A model generated the notes under the pieces. That model saw only the letters and a list, made by a program, of their open reading frames with translations. It had not been told where the DNA came from and made no database searches. A program made the translations under genes and the position numbers. Shown piece by piece: positions 10,655 to 19,848 of a stretch of 64,000 nucleotides of DNA (the first letter of the stretch is position 1; the number at the start of each line of letters is the position of its first letter). This DNA comes from Endozoicomonas numazuensis (GTDB lineage Bacteria; Pseudomonadota; Gammaproteobacteria; Pseudomonadales; Endozoicomonadaceae): assembly GCF_000722635.1 (NCBI RefSeq), contig NZ_JOKH01000002.1, forward strand, positions 61,904 through 125,903, in the 5' to 3' direction.

Positions 10655-10891
10655 TCTGATGGAAGAAAGGTCTGAACCAGTTGCTTGAGCTGATCATGAA
10701 GCGACAAATCAAAAGGCTGGTACTCTCGTAAAAAAGAATCCCACAAGGACAGACTGCTTCGGTTCGGTGCCGAGTGGGTCTTTTCGCTCTGTGACATACA
10801 GGGCATTGAAATTATCATCATCCACAAAGGCGACCAGCCATCGTTTGAAGAAGAGCGGGCTAATGATGTGTTGGAAATCATTACCGTGTTT
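10655..10891 (+). pseudogene. remnant of an IS607-type serine recombinase
   Basis: Two frames on the plus strand read KKGLNQLLELIMKRQIKRLV and then KDRLLRFGAEWVF, IQGIEIIIIHKGDQPSFEEE and ANDVLEIITVF. This is the C-terminal half of the catalytic domain of IS607-family serine recombinases (TnpA). A frameshift near 10730 splits it, and the element at 10892-10994 is inserted right after the VF residues. Beyond that element, GGGTCGTAGTCAT may continue the gene (GSRSH-like). No start or partner TnpB gene was found. Confidence 0.75.
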
Positions 10892-10994
10892 AGGGGGCTG
10901 ACCGAGAATAGACAGCCCGGCCTAAAACCCAGAAAGAACGGCCATCTTTTCTACTGAATTTTATGCTCGGACGCTATTCTCGGTCAGCCTCCCG
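10892..10994. mobile_element. short inverted-repeat element (MITE-like family A), short copy
   Basis: The left end GGGGGCTGACCGAGAATAG (10893-10911) and the right end CTATTCTCGGTCAGCCTCCC (10974-10993) are inverted repeats with one mismatch. About 60 internal bases include AACGGCCATCTTTT. A longer relative with the same ends sits at 35764-35932. There is no coding capacity, so it must be moved by a transposase elsewhere. The 220 bases that follow, up to the next gene, show no gene I can support. Confidence 0.82.
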
Positions 10995-11216
10995 GGTCGT
11001 AGTCATAGCGACGCCTCGTTTTAAACTGCTGTCGTATTTTTCCCAAAAACAGATGAGTCACCTCTCTGCTTTGGAGCTTGTGCGTTTGAGCAAAGGGATG
11101 CTGCACGCGAAAGGCGCGAAACCTATCGAACCTCAACCATAGGGTCAATGCGCATTGGCCGCTATCGCTGTAAGCGCTAATATCTTTGGAACTAAAACCT
11201 TGCTGTACCAGATGCC

Positions 11217-12404
11217 ATGCCTGTATACCTGACAGAACCTGTAGCCCAGCGCATTGTTGACCGAGCCATGAGTATTATTGGCCGTAACGTCAACGTTATG
11301 GATAGAACAGGCATTATCATCGGAACAGGAGACAGCGACCGGCTACACAAGATTCATGAAGGAGCTGTCCGGGTTCTGGAAACCGGTAATCAATACGACA
11401 TTGATAAAACCAACGCCGACAAGCTCAAAGGAGTACAACACGGCATCAACAGGCCGATTCGTTTTCGCAGGGAAGTCGTGGGGGTAGTGGGTGTTACAGG
11501 AACCCCTTCGGACGTATCGCAGTTTGCCGATCTGGTCGTTATGACGGCCGAGCTGATGATTGAAAATGCTTCCGTTATGTCAGAGATTCACTGGAATCAA
11601 CGACAGCGGGAAAACATTATTTCTGAAATGATTCATGGAGAAGCCGAGTCGGACGATCTCTTTGAAGTCCGAACCCGCAAGCTGGGCATCAATCCCCACA
11701 TAGCCAGAGTTGCTCTTCTTTTCAGCCTGAAAAGTGAACAGGGCAAGGACCTATCGGTTGAGAAAGTCGAGCACATTCAACAATTATTAAAGTACAACCA
11801 CCCTGATGACCTGGTTGCTCTTATCTGCCCAACCCAGATTGTGCTTTTGCATACTATTGATGACTCTATTACCTGGCACCCTGATAATATTCTCAAATTC
11901 TTGAAGTCACTCATGCTGCGTATAGAGAGCCTGGGGGAAATACAGTACCGGGTCGCACTGGGGCGTTTCATTCCAGGACTCAGAGGTCTGCCTCTTTCCT
12001 ACCAGAGTGCCCAGGAAGCCATGCAGCTGGGTCTGGAGTTGGAGCCCGAAAAAAAACTCTATCGCTATTTTGACTTTCAACTCGACAGTTTGCTGCTGGA
12101 ACATGTTGGAAGCTGGAAGGGAGAAGAACTCAGATCCCTTGCCAAGCCTCTAATAGACGTCGACAGTCGAAAGATTTTAAGAAAAACCCTGCGTACCTAC
12201 ATTAATCAGCACACCGACGCCAATGCCACAACCAAAAAGCTGCACATTCATCGCAACACACTCACCTATCGGCTGGATAAAATCCACCAGCTGACAGGAA
12301 GGAACCCCAGACGTTTTGACGACCTGATATTTTTGCATTTTGCTCTGCGACTGTATGAAATACAGAATTGTGCAATTGCACAAAATTCACATGAAAATTA
12401 TTGA
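11217..12404 (+). CDS. cdaR: CdaR-family regulator (sugar diacid/glycerate)
   Basis: A 395-residue transcription activator of the CdaR/SdaR family. Residues 1-135 are the diacid recognition domain (PVAQRIVDRAMSIIGRNVNV, MDRTGIIIGTGD, VVGVVGVTG). The C-terminus is a PucR-type helix-turn-helix (NATTKKLHIHRNTLTYRLD). Family members switch on glucarate, galactarate and glycerate genes; the permease and glycerate kinase directly downstream fit that role well. A start at ATG 11217 gives the expected N-terminus, although no strong ribosome-binding site precedes it. It begins just after a decayed mobile region. Confidence 0.9.
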   Translation: MPVYLTEPVAQRIVDRAMSIIGRNVNVMDRTGIIIGTGDSDRLHKIHEGAVRVLETGNQYDIDKTNADKLKGVQHGINRPIRFRREVVGVVGVTGTPSDVSQFADLVVMTAELMIENASVMSEIHWNQRQRENIISEMIHGEAESDDLFEVRTRKLGINPHIARVALLFSLKSEQGKDLSVEKVEHIQQLLKYNHPDDLVALICPTQIVLLHTIDDSITWHPDNILKFLKSLMLRIESLGEIQYRVALGRFIPGLRGLPLSYQSAQEAMQLGLELEPEKKLYRYFDFQLDSLLLEHVGSWKGEELRSLAKPLIDVDSRKILRKTLRTYINQHTDANATTKKLHIHRNTLTYRLDKIHQLTGRNPRRFDDLIFLHFALRLYEIQNCAIAQNSHENY

Positions 12405-12417
12405 ACAATCTGTTCAA
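12368..12417 (+). promoter_or_regulatory. two palindromes upstream of the glycerate permease
   Basis: TTGTGCAATTGCACAA at 12368-12383 is a perfect 16-base palindrome within the last codons of cdaR. TTGAACA at 12401-12407 and TGTTCAA at 12411-12417 form a second dyad over the stop codon. They lie 75-125 bases before the permease start, a plausible position for CdaR or another regulator to bind. Function is inferred. Confidence 0.45.
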
Positions 12418-12492
12418 CACCACGATCACTCTTTGCACGCTTATCCCGATAATCACCAGCATTCCAAATAAATTTTTTATGCTGGCGTCCCA

Positions 12493-13758
12493 ATGATCCA
12501 AATAACAACCTTGGGGGCTCTTAGTGGTCTCGCAATCTCTATCGCCCTGATTCTTCGTAGAGTTCCACCTGCCTACGGCATGATGATTGGTGCCTTATTG
12601 GGCGCACTGATTGGTCTGGCTGATCTGGCAGAAAGTGTCACTCTGATGATTAATGGCGTTAAAGGTATCACGCCTTCCATACTGCGCATTCTGGCCGCAG
12701 GTGTACTGGCTGGCGTTCTCATTGAGTCTGGTGGAGCCAACGTCATTGCAGAAAAGATTGTAGATGCCGTGGGCGAAGCGCGCGCTGTGATTGCTTTGAT
12801 TCTTGCTACGATGCTGCTGACCGCTGCCGGTGTATTTGTTGATGTGGCTGTCATCACGGTAGCCCCCATTGCCCTGGCTATTGCCGGCCGGGCCAACATT
12901 TCTGTTTTGGCAGCTCTGGTTGCCATGGTTGGCGGTGGTAAGGCCGGTAACCTTATCTCTCCAAACCCCAACACTATTGCAGCAGCCGATGCTTTTAACC
13001 TCCCTTTGACCGATGTCATGATGGCAAATCTGGTGCCTTCCCTGATCGGATTGATTGTTACCTATGTAGTGGCTAAATCTCTGGTTAATAAAGGACCCGG
13101 AGTTAATCCGGAACTGCTCGTTGACCATACTTCTGACAGCCGTCGTCCAGGGCTATTAGCAGCTCTGACCGCTCCTCTGGTGGCCATTGCGCTTCTGGCT
13201 CTTCGTCCTGTTGCTGGCATCGCTATCGACCCCATGATCGCCTTGCCGTTGGGTGGTGCTGCAGGAGCTCTGGCTATGGGCCGCTTTAAGGACATCAACA
13301 CTTTCGCCATTGGTGGGCTGCAACGTATGAGCGGTGTTGCCATCATGTTGATCGGTACTGGTACTCTGGCAGGCATTATTGCTAACTCCGGCCTGAGTGA
13401 CTCTCTTGTTGAGCTTTTAAAAGCTTCTGGCCTGCCGGCTTACCTGCTGGCACCTTTCAGTGGCATGATGATGTCAGCGGCTACAGCCTCTACCACCGCT
13501 GGTACAGCAGTTGCCTCCAATGTATTTGGACCTATTATTCTGGCTCTGGGTATTCCTTCACTGGGTGCAGCAGCCATGATGCACTCTGGTGCAACGGTTC
13601 TTGACCACATGCCCCACGGCAGTTTCTTCCACGCGACCGGTGGCAGTGTTGGTATGAACATTCGCGAGCGACTGAAGGCAGTTCCCTACGAAACGCTTAT
13701 CGGTTTCAGTATGGCTCTGACGTCTACCATTATTTACGGCATCCTTAAGATCGCCTGA
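12493..13758 (+). CDS. GntP-family permease, probably for glycerate
   Basis: An inner-membrane proton symporter of the gluconate permease family with 421 residues and about 12 hydrophobic segments. Typical stretches are VPPAYGMMIGALLGALIGL, MVGGGKAGNLISPNPNTI and HSGATVLDHMPHGSFFH. Its place between a CdaR regulator and a glycerate kinase (18 bases downstream) suggests D-glycerate as substrate, although gluconate-like acids cannot be excluded. The start at ATG 12493 has no strong ribosome-binding site. It is likely transcribed with the kinase and controlled through the palindromes just upstream. Confidence 0.88.
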   Translation: MIQITTLGALSGLAISIALILRRVPPAYGMMIGALLGALIGLADLAESVTLMINGVKGITPSILRILAAGVLAGVLIESGGANVIAEKIVDAVGEARAVIALILATMLLTAAGVFVDVAVITVAPIALAIAGRANISVLAALVAMVGGGKAGNLISPNPNTIAAADAFNLPLTDVMMANLVPSLIGLIVTYVVAKSLVNKGPGVNPELLVDHTSDSRRPGLLAALTAPLVAIALLALRPVAGIAIDPMIALPLGGAAGALAMGRFKDINTFAIGGLQRMSGVAIMLIGTGTLAGIIANSGLSDSLVELLKASGLPAYLLAPFSGMMMSAATASTTAGTAVASNVFGPIILALGIPSLGAAAMMHSGATVLDHMPHGSFFHATGGSVGMNIRERLKAVPYETLIGFSMALTSTIIYGILKIA

Positions 13759-13776
13759 CAGGGAAGAGTAAGACTG

Positions 13777-14910
13777 ATGAAAATTGTCATTGCCCCAGAT
13801 TCTTTTAAAGAATGTCTGACAGCCGCTCAGGTAGCATCTGCGATCGAGACCGGCTTTAAAGAGATTCTTCCTGATGCTGAGTACATCAAGGTACCTGTTG
13901 CAGACGGCGGAGAAGGCACTCTCCAGTCTCTGGTTGATGCCACAGGCGGACGCCTTATAGAAGTGCCCGTAACGGGCCCACTGGGTAACCAGATTCACGC
14001 TGAGTTTGGTGTACTGGGTGATGGCAAAACGGCTGTTATCGAAATGGCCAGAGCCTCCGGACTGGAATTGGTCAGCCCGGAGCAGCGCAACCCAATGATT
14101 GCCACTACTTTTGGTACCGGTGAGCTGATTCACAGTGCTCTGGATATTGGCGTTGAGAAAATAATCGTCGGCATTGGTGGCAGTGCAACCAATGATGGCG
14201 GTGCCGGCATGATGCAGGCTTTGGGTGTTCGTTTACAGGACGAGGAAGGAAAAGAACTGCGCTATGGGGGTGGCCAGCTAAAAAACCTCTGTCGTATTGA
14301 TGTCAGCAAAATGGATCAGCGCCTGAAGTCCGTAGAATTTATCGCAGCTTGTGATGTCGATAACCCCCTGACCGGTGAAAACGGAGCCTCTGCCATCTTT
14401 GGCCCACAAAAGGGTGCCACTGCAGAAATGATCAAGGCTTTGGATCAGTCTCTTGAACATTATGCTCAAATGATGGAGCGCGAGCTGGGTATTTCAGTCC
14501 TTGATGTCCCGGGAGCTGGCGCTGCCGGTGGCATGGGCGCCGCCCTGCTGGGCTATCTCAATGCCCGACTGGAGCCCGGTATTGAAATTGTCATGGAAGC
14601 TGTTGACCTGGCTGAGAAAATTAAAGGCGCCAATCTTGTTATTACCGGCGAAGGCCGAATTGATGGCCAGACTGCACAAGGGAAAACACCAGTGGGCGTT
14701 GCCCGTATTGCCAAGTCAGTTGATCTCCCGGTAGTGGCATTGGCCGGCTCTGTAGGTCAAGGTGTTGACGCAGTTTACTCGCAGGGGATTGATGCCCTGT
14801 TTCCTGTCGTGCATGGCGCAGTGAGTCTGGAGCAGGCATTAAAAAAAGGGAAAGAAAACCTGGTCAGGGCAGCCAGGAATCTGGCAGCAGTAGTCACAAT
14901 GAAACTTTAA
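13777..14910 (+). CDS. garK: glycerate 2-kinase (GarK/GlxK type)
   Basis: It phosphorylates D-glycerate with ATP, feeding the product into glycolysis. The 377 residues match the GlxK/GarK family: MKIVIAPDSFKECLTA at the start, PVADGGEGTLQSLVDATGG, GIGGSATNDGGAGMMQALG near residue 130 and the C-terminal VITGEGRIDGQTAQGKTPVG. The ATG follows GGGAAGAG. It is the last gene of the regulator - permease - kinase cluster and is followed by a hairpin. No irregularities were seen. Confidence 0.95.
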   Translation: MKIVIAPDSFKECLTAAQVASAIETGFKEILPDAEYIKVPVADGGEGTLQSLVDATGGRLIEVPVTGPLGNQIHAEFGVLGDGKTAVIEMARASGLELVSPEQRNPMIATTFGTGELIHSALDIGVEKIIVGIGGSATNDGGAGMMQALGVRLQDEEGKELRYGGGQLKNLCRIDVSKMDQRLKSVEFIAACDVDNPLTGENGASAIFGPQKGATAEMIKALDQSLEHYAQMMERELGISVLDVPGAGAAGGMGAALLGYLNARLEPGIEIVMEAVDLAEKIKGANLVITGEGRIDGQTAQGKTPVGVARIAKSVDLPVVALAGSVGQGVDAVYSQGIDALFPVVHGAVSLEQALKKGKENLVRAARNLAAVVTMKL

Positions 14911-14935
14911 AAACCTTCCAGACCAAAAGCTTTTC

Positions 14936-14978
14936 AGGGGCGAATCATGCAATGAGTACTTGCAATATGATGGCCCCT
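14936..14978 (+). terminator. hairpin after glycerate kinase
   Basis: GGGGC near 14937 pairs with GCCCC near 14973 and the interior (ATCAT, CAA / TTG, ATGAT) continues the stem with small bulges. It lies 26 bases past the stop. There is no strong T tract. Confidence 0.45.
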
Positions 14979-14998
14979 AATACTTCTATGAAGAAGAA

Positions 14999-15217
14999 TT
15001 ACTCTTCAACCGGAACCAATACTTCGGATAAATGGCAGCTCAACATGCCAGCAACAAAAATAGTCAACGCAATACCTGCACCAGACTGTGCTGATGCCCA
15101 AAGAGAACCTCCCTGCACAACATAGTAGTACGCTGTTCCAATAAATAACCAGAGCCACCAGAAGCCCAGCGAAGCAATAGCAGCCACCTTCAACAGCGCC
15201 GACAACGCAATTCTCAT
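14999..15217 (-). CDS. small membrane protein of unknown function
   Basis: A 72-residue, strongly hydrophobic product with two predicted membrane segments (LLKVAAIASLGFWWLWLFIG and GIALTIFVAGMLSCHL) and a short acidic tail (EVLVPVEE). The ATG follows a good GAGGAAGAG site, which is the main reason to accept it. I recognise no family. It lies alone between the glycerate cluster and decayed insertion sequences, convergent with the kinase gene. Confidence 0.6.
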   Translation of the reverse strand: MRIALSALLKVAAIASLGFWWLWLFIGTAYYYVVQGGSLWASAQSGAGIALTIFVAGMLSCHLSEVLVPVEE

Positions 15218-15433
15218 CTTTATCTCTTCCTCATTATCAGATGTCTATGACGATATAAAAATTCAAACCGTGAGCTACTAGACTAGCGTCGGGAACAACA
15301 ATGAGGCATCAGGGTTTAACGCAATATTGTTTTTGATAGTCCTGCAACCCTTGTTATTAAAGGATTTCGTCACCTATACCCGTGACCATTGAAGATGCTT
15401 GATTTTTCAACGAGTTTTTAACACGCTTCACAA

Positions 15434-15667
15434 ATGCCAAAATTCACGCTAACACCTCAGCAAAAAACAGCATTGGAATCTCGCCACAAGAAGTCGCGAG
15501 ATGCTCGAGAGTGTGACCGTATTAAAGCGGTATTACTGAGATCTGAAGGATGGGCAATCCCCTCAATTGCTCAGGCATTAAGAATCAGCGAATACACTAT
15601 CAGCCGACACTTGGATGATTACCTGAAAAAGGAAAAAATGAAGCCTGAAAATGGTGCTCGGGTTTAG
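15434..15667 (+). pseudogene. IS630-family transposase, N-terminal fragment
   Basis: The 77 codons encode the helix-turn-helix part of an IS630-type transposase (KAVLLRSEGWAIPSIAQALR, ISEYTISRHLDDYLKKEK). The family proteins continue for about 250 more residues with the DDE domain, which is absent: the frame stops soon after KPENGARV. It is a 5' relic, perhaps truncated by the neighbouring element. Confidence 0.8.
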
Positions 15668-15752
15668 AGAATCATAAGCACTAACGTTTTATATTTTTCG
15701 AACTCGAATAAAGTTAAGAAACCGTTCTGATTATCACAACGGAACGGTTGCC

Positions 15753-17080
15753 ATGCTCACTTCAGAACAGAAAGTTATCCTCCGGGAGCTTTCTTTATAT
15801 ACAACATTTCTCACAGGCGCGCTATCATCAATTGCGGCACCAACGTTCTGCGAGTTGCTTCTGGGGAGTATGATTTCTGGTGAAGGGTTTCTTACACAAG
15901 CCCTTCTGGTAATTCAATATGAAAACGTCTGGAGCAGCTATCACCATTGGGTCTCACAGGGCAAGTGGCGATGGCGAGATCTGGCCCACCGTCTGATATT
16001 GCTGGTTTGCTCCAAAGTACCTGACGGCCAGATCACTTCCATTATCCTCGACGACCTGACAATTGAGCGGTGCTCTGCCAAAGCTCCGGCATGCAGAATA
16101 CATCGCCAGCACAGCAAGAAAAAGAACCGTGGTCTTTATATCCTTGGTCAATGCTGGGTTTTTCTGGCGATTGCCTTCCAGCGGCCATCAGACAAAGTGC
16201 ACACCGCTATTCCTGTGATGACATTTCCGTCTCCCAAATCAGGAAACATCAGCAAGATTAAAATGGCAAAAGCCATGCTTAAATCTGTACGGCAGTCCCT
16301 TCAGGGGCGGATACTGCGGCTGCTCACTGACAGCTGGTTTATGAATGGCCCCATGATGCAACCCGCACTCGAACTAGGTTACGAAGTCATTGGTCATATC
16401 CCCAAGAACCGGGCACTTTATGCGCTTCCTGTTGAAGCAAACCCACCTTCTCCCTTTAAGCGGAAAGGACGCAAGCGTATTTATGGTGCCAAAATGACGC
16501 CCGAGGAAGTAGAGAAGTTACCGGAAACCATGATGACTGTCTGGCTTTACAGAAAATACCGGACCGTCTCATTCCGTTCCTGTATTTGCCGTGCCCGTTT
16601 TCTGAAAGGTCGTATTGTCCGTGTCGTCTGGAGTCGCTTCGAAAATGACAAGGGACAAACAGAAACCAAATTATTTCTCTCGATTAATCCTGACCTGGAA
16701 GCCCATGAGGTGCTTTTGGCTTACTCGCTGAGATGGCCTATAGAGCCCATGTTTCAACAGCTGAAACACGAATTCGGATGTAAACATTTGTGGCAACGAA
16801 GGCTCAGAACAGTGTTGCGATGGATGCATAAAATAAAATGGCGGGGTATGCATTGATGCAATTACTGACCATTTGTCAAAATCCAGCGGCTATTGCAATA
16901 GCCAAAATCGCCTGAAGGCTCCCGGATACCGTCACAGCCGGAACGCTTAGGCGCGCAATGTTTTGGATTATTCCGCAGTTTCGAATTCGTGACTGCTGGA
17001 ACCGATATGAGCAAAAATTAGAGCTGGAATTACCAGATAAAGACGAACGTTCGGGAAGTATTTTGCCAAAGGCAACATAA
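15753..17080 (+). pseudogene. DDE transposase gene (DDE_5/IS701-like), frameshifted
   Basis: The first 365 or so codons encode a DDE-type transposase: SIILDDLTIERC (first Asp region), LLTDSWFMNGPMM (second Asp) and SLRWPIEPMFQQLKHEFGC (Glu region). Near 16830 the frame shifts; a second frame continues with MAGYALMQLLTICQNPAAIA, hits an in-frame TGA at about 16912, then runs RLPDTVTAGTLRRAMFWII and ends at the TAA at 17078-17080. With one shift and one stop it is probably inactive. I could not define the terminal inverted repeats. IS4-superfamily assignment is from motifs only. Confidence 0.82.
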
Positions 17081-17397
17081 CTGAACGCAAAAGCAACTAT
17101 TTAATGAGCTCAGGCAGGTTTGCGTCCTACGCCTGGCGGTGTTGGTTGTCTACATCCTACATATTTTACCGAACGTTCATGTTTTTAAAACTCTAAACCT
17201 GAACACCCATTAATACCGGCAGTTTTTATCCTTCCGTGTATACCGTGAAACGCGCTCCTGCCAAGAATAAGTATCAGTCCAGACCCATCTGTTTGAACTG
17301 GTCACAGGCATTATCGCCATTACAGGCTTTATTGTTTCACAGCTTATCTGATAACGGTTACCCCCGGCGGGCTGTGTACATATTCGTAATGAGAAAT

Positions 17398-17425
17398 GTC
17401 TGGCTATCAAGCACACTAGCCAGAC
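17398..17425 (+). promoter_or_regulatory. hairpin in the sdaA leader
   Basis: GTCTGGCTA (17398-17406) pairs perfectly with TAGCCAGAC (17417-17425) around a 10-base loop, 28 bases before the sdaA start codon. It could be a leader structure or the end of an older transcript. The remaining part of the 373-base gap (17081-17453) holds a short frame ending FELVTGIIAITGFIVSQLI that may be a gene tail, but I cannot support it. Confidence 0.4.
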
Positions 17426-17453
17426 GACAATAACCAAAAGTTGACAAAACGGC

Positions 17454-18875
17454 ATGCTGAGTATTTTTGATATTTTCAAAGTTGGTATTGGTCCATCCAG
17501 CTCCCATACTGTCGGGCCCATGTGGGCGGGCCAGCGCTTTGTGTCCGAGCTCCATGAGAAAGCAGGTATCGATAAAGCAGCTACTGTTAAAGTCAATTTA
17601 TATGGGTCATTGGCCCTGACAGGGCATGGGCATGGTACCGACAAGGCCACGCTGCTGGGCCTGGCCGGCTTTCAACCCAACACGGTTGACCCTGATGAAG
17701 CGGATAATATTGTTGAGCTCATCAAAACGAACCAGAGCATCAAGCTGGCAGGGCATCACCCGGTCAGATTTGATTACGACGCCCAAATGGTTTTCCATAA
17801 TGAAACCTGTTTGCCCGAGCACCCTAATGGTATGCAGATTCTAGCCAAAGACAGAGACGGTATTGTCATTCATGAAAATACCTACCTGTCGATTGGTGGT
17901 GGTTTTATCAAAACACTGGCAGAATTCTCCCAACCTTCTACATCTGCCGATTGCAAAGACACCCCTGACGACGCTGAGATCCCCTACCCCTTTCGCTCAG
18001 CAGAACAACTGTTAACACTCTGTCGTGAAAATAACCTTTCTATTGCCCAGCTGACGATGGCCAATGAACAGGCCAGACACCAGGGCGATATTGATGCCGT
18101 ACACAGCAAAATTGACAGCATCTGGTCAGTGATGAAAGCCTGTATTGATCGCGGTCTTTCTCAAGAAGGCCACCTGCCTGTTAGTGGTATCAAACGAAGA
18201 TCATCAAACATGCACAAGCATTTGATGGCCAACACTGAAGCCATGCTGAGCGATCACTTTGCCATCATGGACTGGGTGACCCTTTTTGCCATGTCGGTGA
18301 ATGAAGAAAATGCCTGTGGCGGTCGTGTAGTAACCGCCCCCACCAATGGCGCTGCTGGCGTTATTCCAGCGGTTCTAGCCTATTACACACGTTTCATTTC
18401 CAGAAATAATACGCAAGGGATCCGCGACTTTATTGCCACGGCCGCAGCGATTGGCTCTCTTATCAAGATGAATGCTTCGATATCCGGTGCGGAGGCTGGC
18501 TGTCAGGCAGAAGTTGGCTCCGCCTGCTCTATGGCGGCAGCAGCTCTGGTCGCTGTTCAGGGCGGTACCATTGAACAGGTTGAGAATGCTGCTGAGATTG
18601 GTATGGAGCACCATCTGGGTATGACGTGTGACCCAATAGCAGGATTGGTACAGATTCCTTGCATTGAGCGAAATGGCATGGCAGCCATCAAGGCTATCAC
18701 CGCTGCTCGTTTGGCCATGCGTGGTGACGGTACACATGCCGTATCACTGGATAGCTGCATTGAAACCATGTACCGCACCGGTTTGGATTTACAGGCGAAA
18801 TACCGTGAAACCTCATTGGGTGGACTGGCCATTTATGCTAGGGAAGCCAAAGAATATAACGCGATAGTAGCCTGA
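17454..18875 (+). CDS. sdaA: L-serine ammonia-lyase (iron-sulfur type)
   Basis: It deaminates L-serine to pyruvate and ammonia in the cytosol using a [4Fe-4S] cluster. The 473 residues carry the single-chain layout: an N-terminal beta domain ([16 protein letters not shown] near residue 12, [10 protein letters not shown]) and a catalytic alpha domain with Cys near residues 287 ([15 protein letters not shown]), 351 ([11 protein letters not shown]) and 391 ([14 protein letters not shown]). Length and motifs fit SdaA/SdaB. Transcribed alone; a hairpin precedes it and another follows its stop. Confidence 0.96.
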   Translation: MLSIFDIFKVGIGPSSSHTVGPMWAGQRFVSELHEKAGIDKAATVKVNLYGSLALTGHGHGTDKATLLGLAGFQPNTVDPDEADNIVELIKTNQSIKLAGHHPVRFDYDAQMVFHNETCLPEHPNGMQILAKDRDGIVIHENTYLSIGGGFIKTLAEFSQPSTSADCKDTPDDAEIPYPFRSAEQLLTLCRENNLSIAQLTMANEQARHQGDIDAVHSKIDSIWSVMKACIDRGLSQEGHLPVSGIKRRSSNMHKHLMANTEAMLSDHFAIMDWVTLFAMSVNEENACGGRVVTAPTNGAAGVIPAVLAYYTRFISRNNTQGIRDFIATAAAIGSLIKMNASISGAEAGCQAEVGSACSMAAAALVAVQGGTIEQVENAAEIGMEHHLGMTCDPIAGLVQIPCIERNGMAAIKAITAARLAMRGDGTHAVSLDSCIETMYRTGLDLQAKYRETSLGGLAIYAREAKEYNAIVA

Positions 18876-19513
18876 ACTCACAGGTGGCAGACTGGAATAC
18901 AGGCTGCCACCTGCATCTAGTTGACAAATAAATCATCCTCAATTGAAATTGAAAGCTTGCATTGTCTGATGACGCATAACCCAAACCCACAAGATGCCCT
19001 GATTTCAGCTTATCGAGGTGTAAATCTAATTTAGCACTCATCACCCTGAATGGAGCCTCCCCCATTCCATATCCATAGTCTGCCACCAGATAGTAAAACA
19101 GCCTGATAGCACTAAGAACCTTCATGCTTTCATCATTCAGAGCCTGCTGCCAGCCATTAGACAAAAGACGGGCCAACCTTTCATCCAAACCAGGGACATG
19201 CCACTGCAGTGGCTCTCATTCCCGAGTAAATTGCACCCGATCGGCTTGCGAAAAGAAACTTTGATGGACACTGATATCCAGTGAATGACTCCTTGAAAGG
19301 TATATTGTCACTTTCACTGGGCACGAGAAGTTTGTAATACGACAGTGTAACTTCACTCACACCATCGTTTACGCTCACTTCACCTCTGGATGGCAAAATC
19401 TGAATACTCAAGGCATCCACAGAAGGTGATATAAAGGTCAGGATAATAAATTTAAAAAAGACAAGAAATGAATGATGAGAATCATACAAGCATTGTCGCG
19501 TTCGTTCTCTCAT
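18838..19513 (-). pseudogene. frameshifted secreted protein at the end of the cyo cluster
   Basis: The ATG at 19513 follows a strong AGGAGGG site 22 bases after cyoD, and opens a signal-peptide-like start (HSFLVFFKFIILTFISPSVD, then ALSIQILPSRG). The frame ends at 19181 (VACPWFG), but a shift of one base at about 19190 would continue as PGLDERLARLLSNGWQQALN and ESMKVLSAIRLFYYLVADYG down to a stop inside sdaA at 18838. The second frame has no own ribosome-binding site and reads through the sdaA hairpin, so its original end is probably lost too. Family unknown; a protein of about 190 secreted residues is inferred. Confidence 0.6.
18881..18913. terminator. perfect 10-bp hairpin after sdaA
   Basis: CAGGTGGCAG (18881-18890) pairs with CTGCCACCTG (18904-18913) around a 13-base loop, six bases past the sdaA stop. 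It could serve both sdaA and the converging cyo-linked gene. No long T tract follows. Confidence 0.6.
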
Positions 19514-19535
19514 ATACCCTCCTGAGAGGCGGAAG

Positions 19536-19838
19536 TTACATCATTCTGAAATTAAGGTCATAAAGAATCCAGATGGTTCCACCTACCATAATAAAAATCA
19601 GCACACCTGCAAAAAACAGAGCCGTCAGATAATCCTTGCCCGTATGTTTTAAGCTGATATTTAAAAAGAAGCGTAAGTGAACAATGACCTGAATGAGCGC
19701 ACACAGGGTAATAATGCCAAACAGGACTTTGGCCGAAAAAGCTGAAGTCCAGACAACCCAGAAAGGGATTGCGGTCAGGATAACAGCCAGAACAAGTCCG
19801 GTAAGATAATCCTGCAGGCTATGTTCGTGTGTTTGCAC
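19536..19838 (-). CDS. cyoD: cytochrome bo3 ubiquinol oxidase subunit IV
   Basis: The small, three-helix subunit (100 residues) that supports assembly of the bo3 quinol oxidase. Family hallmarks are the HSLQDYLTGLVLAVILTAIP start, IQVIVHLRFFLNI in the second helix and IMVGGTIWILYDLN near the end. It starts 10 bases after cyoC. It is the last intact gene of the cluster; cyoE (heme O synthase), which often follows, is not present in this window. Confidence 0.94.
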   Translation of the reverse strand: MQTHEHSLQDYLTGLVLAVILTAIPFWVVWTSAFSAKVLFGIITLCALIQVIVHLRFFLNISLKHTGKDYLTALFFAGVLIFIMVGGTIWILYDLNFRMM

Positions 19839-19848
19839 TGGGAGCCTC

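Noticed and set aside
10117-10881. 254-codon minus-strand frame
   Set aside because: It mixes antisense of the recombinase relic with out-of-frame endA; the meaningful peptides are in the other frames.
13558-14133. 191-codon minus-strand frame across permease and kinase
   Set aside because: Runs antisense over two well-supported genes and has no family motif.
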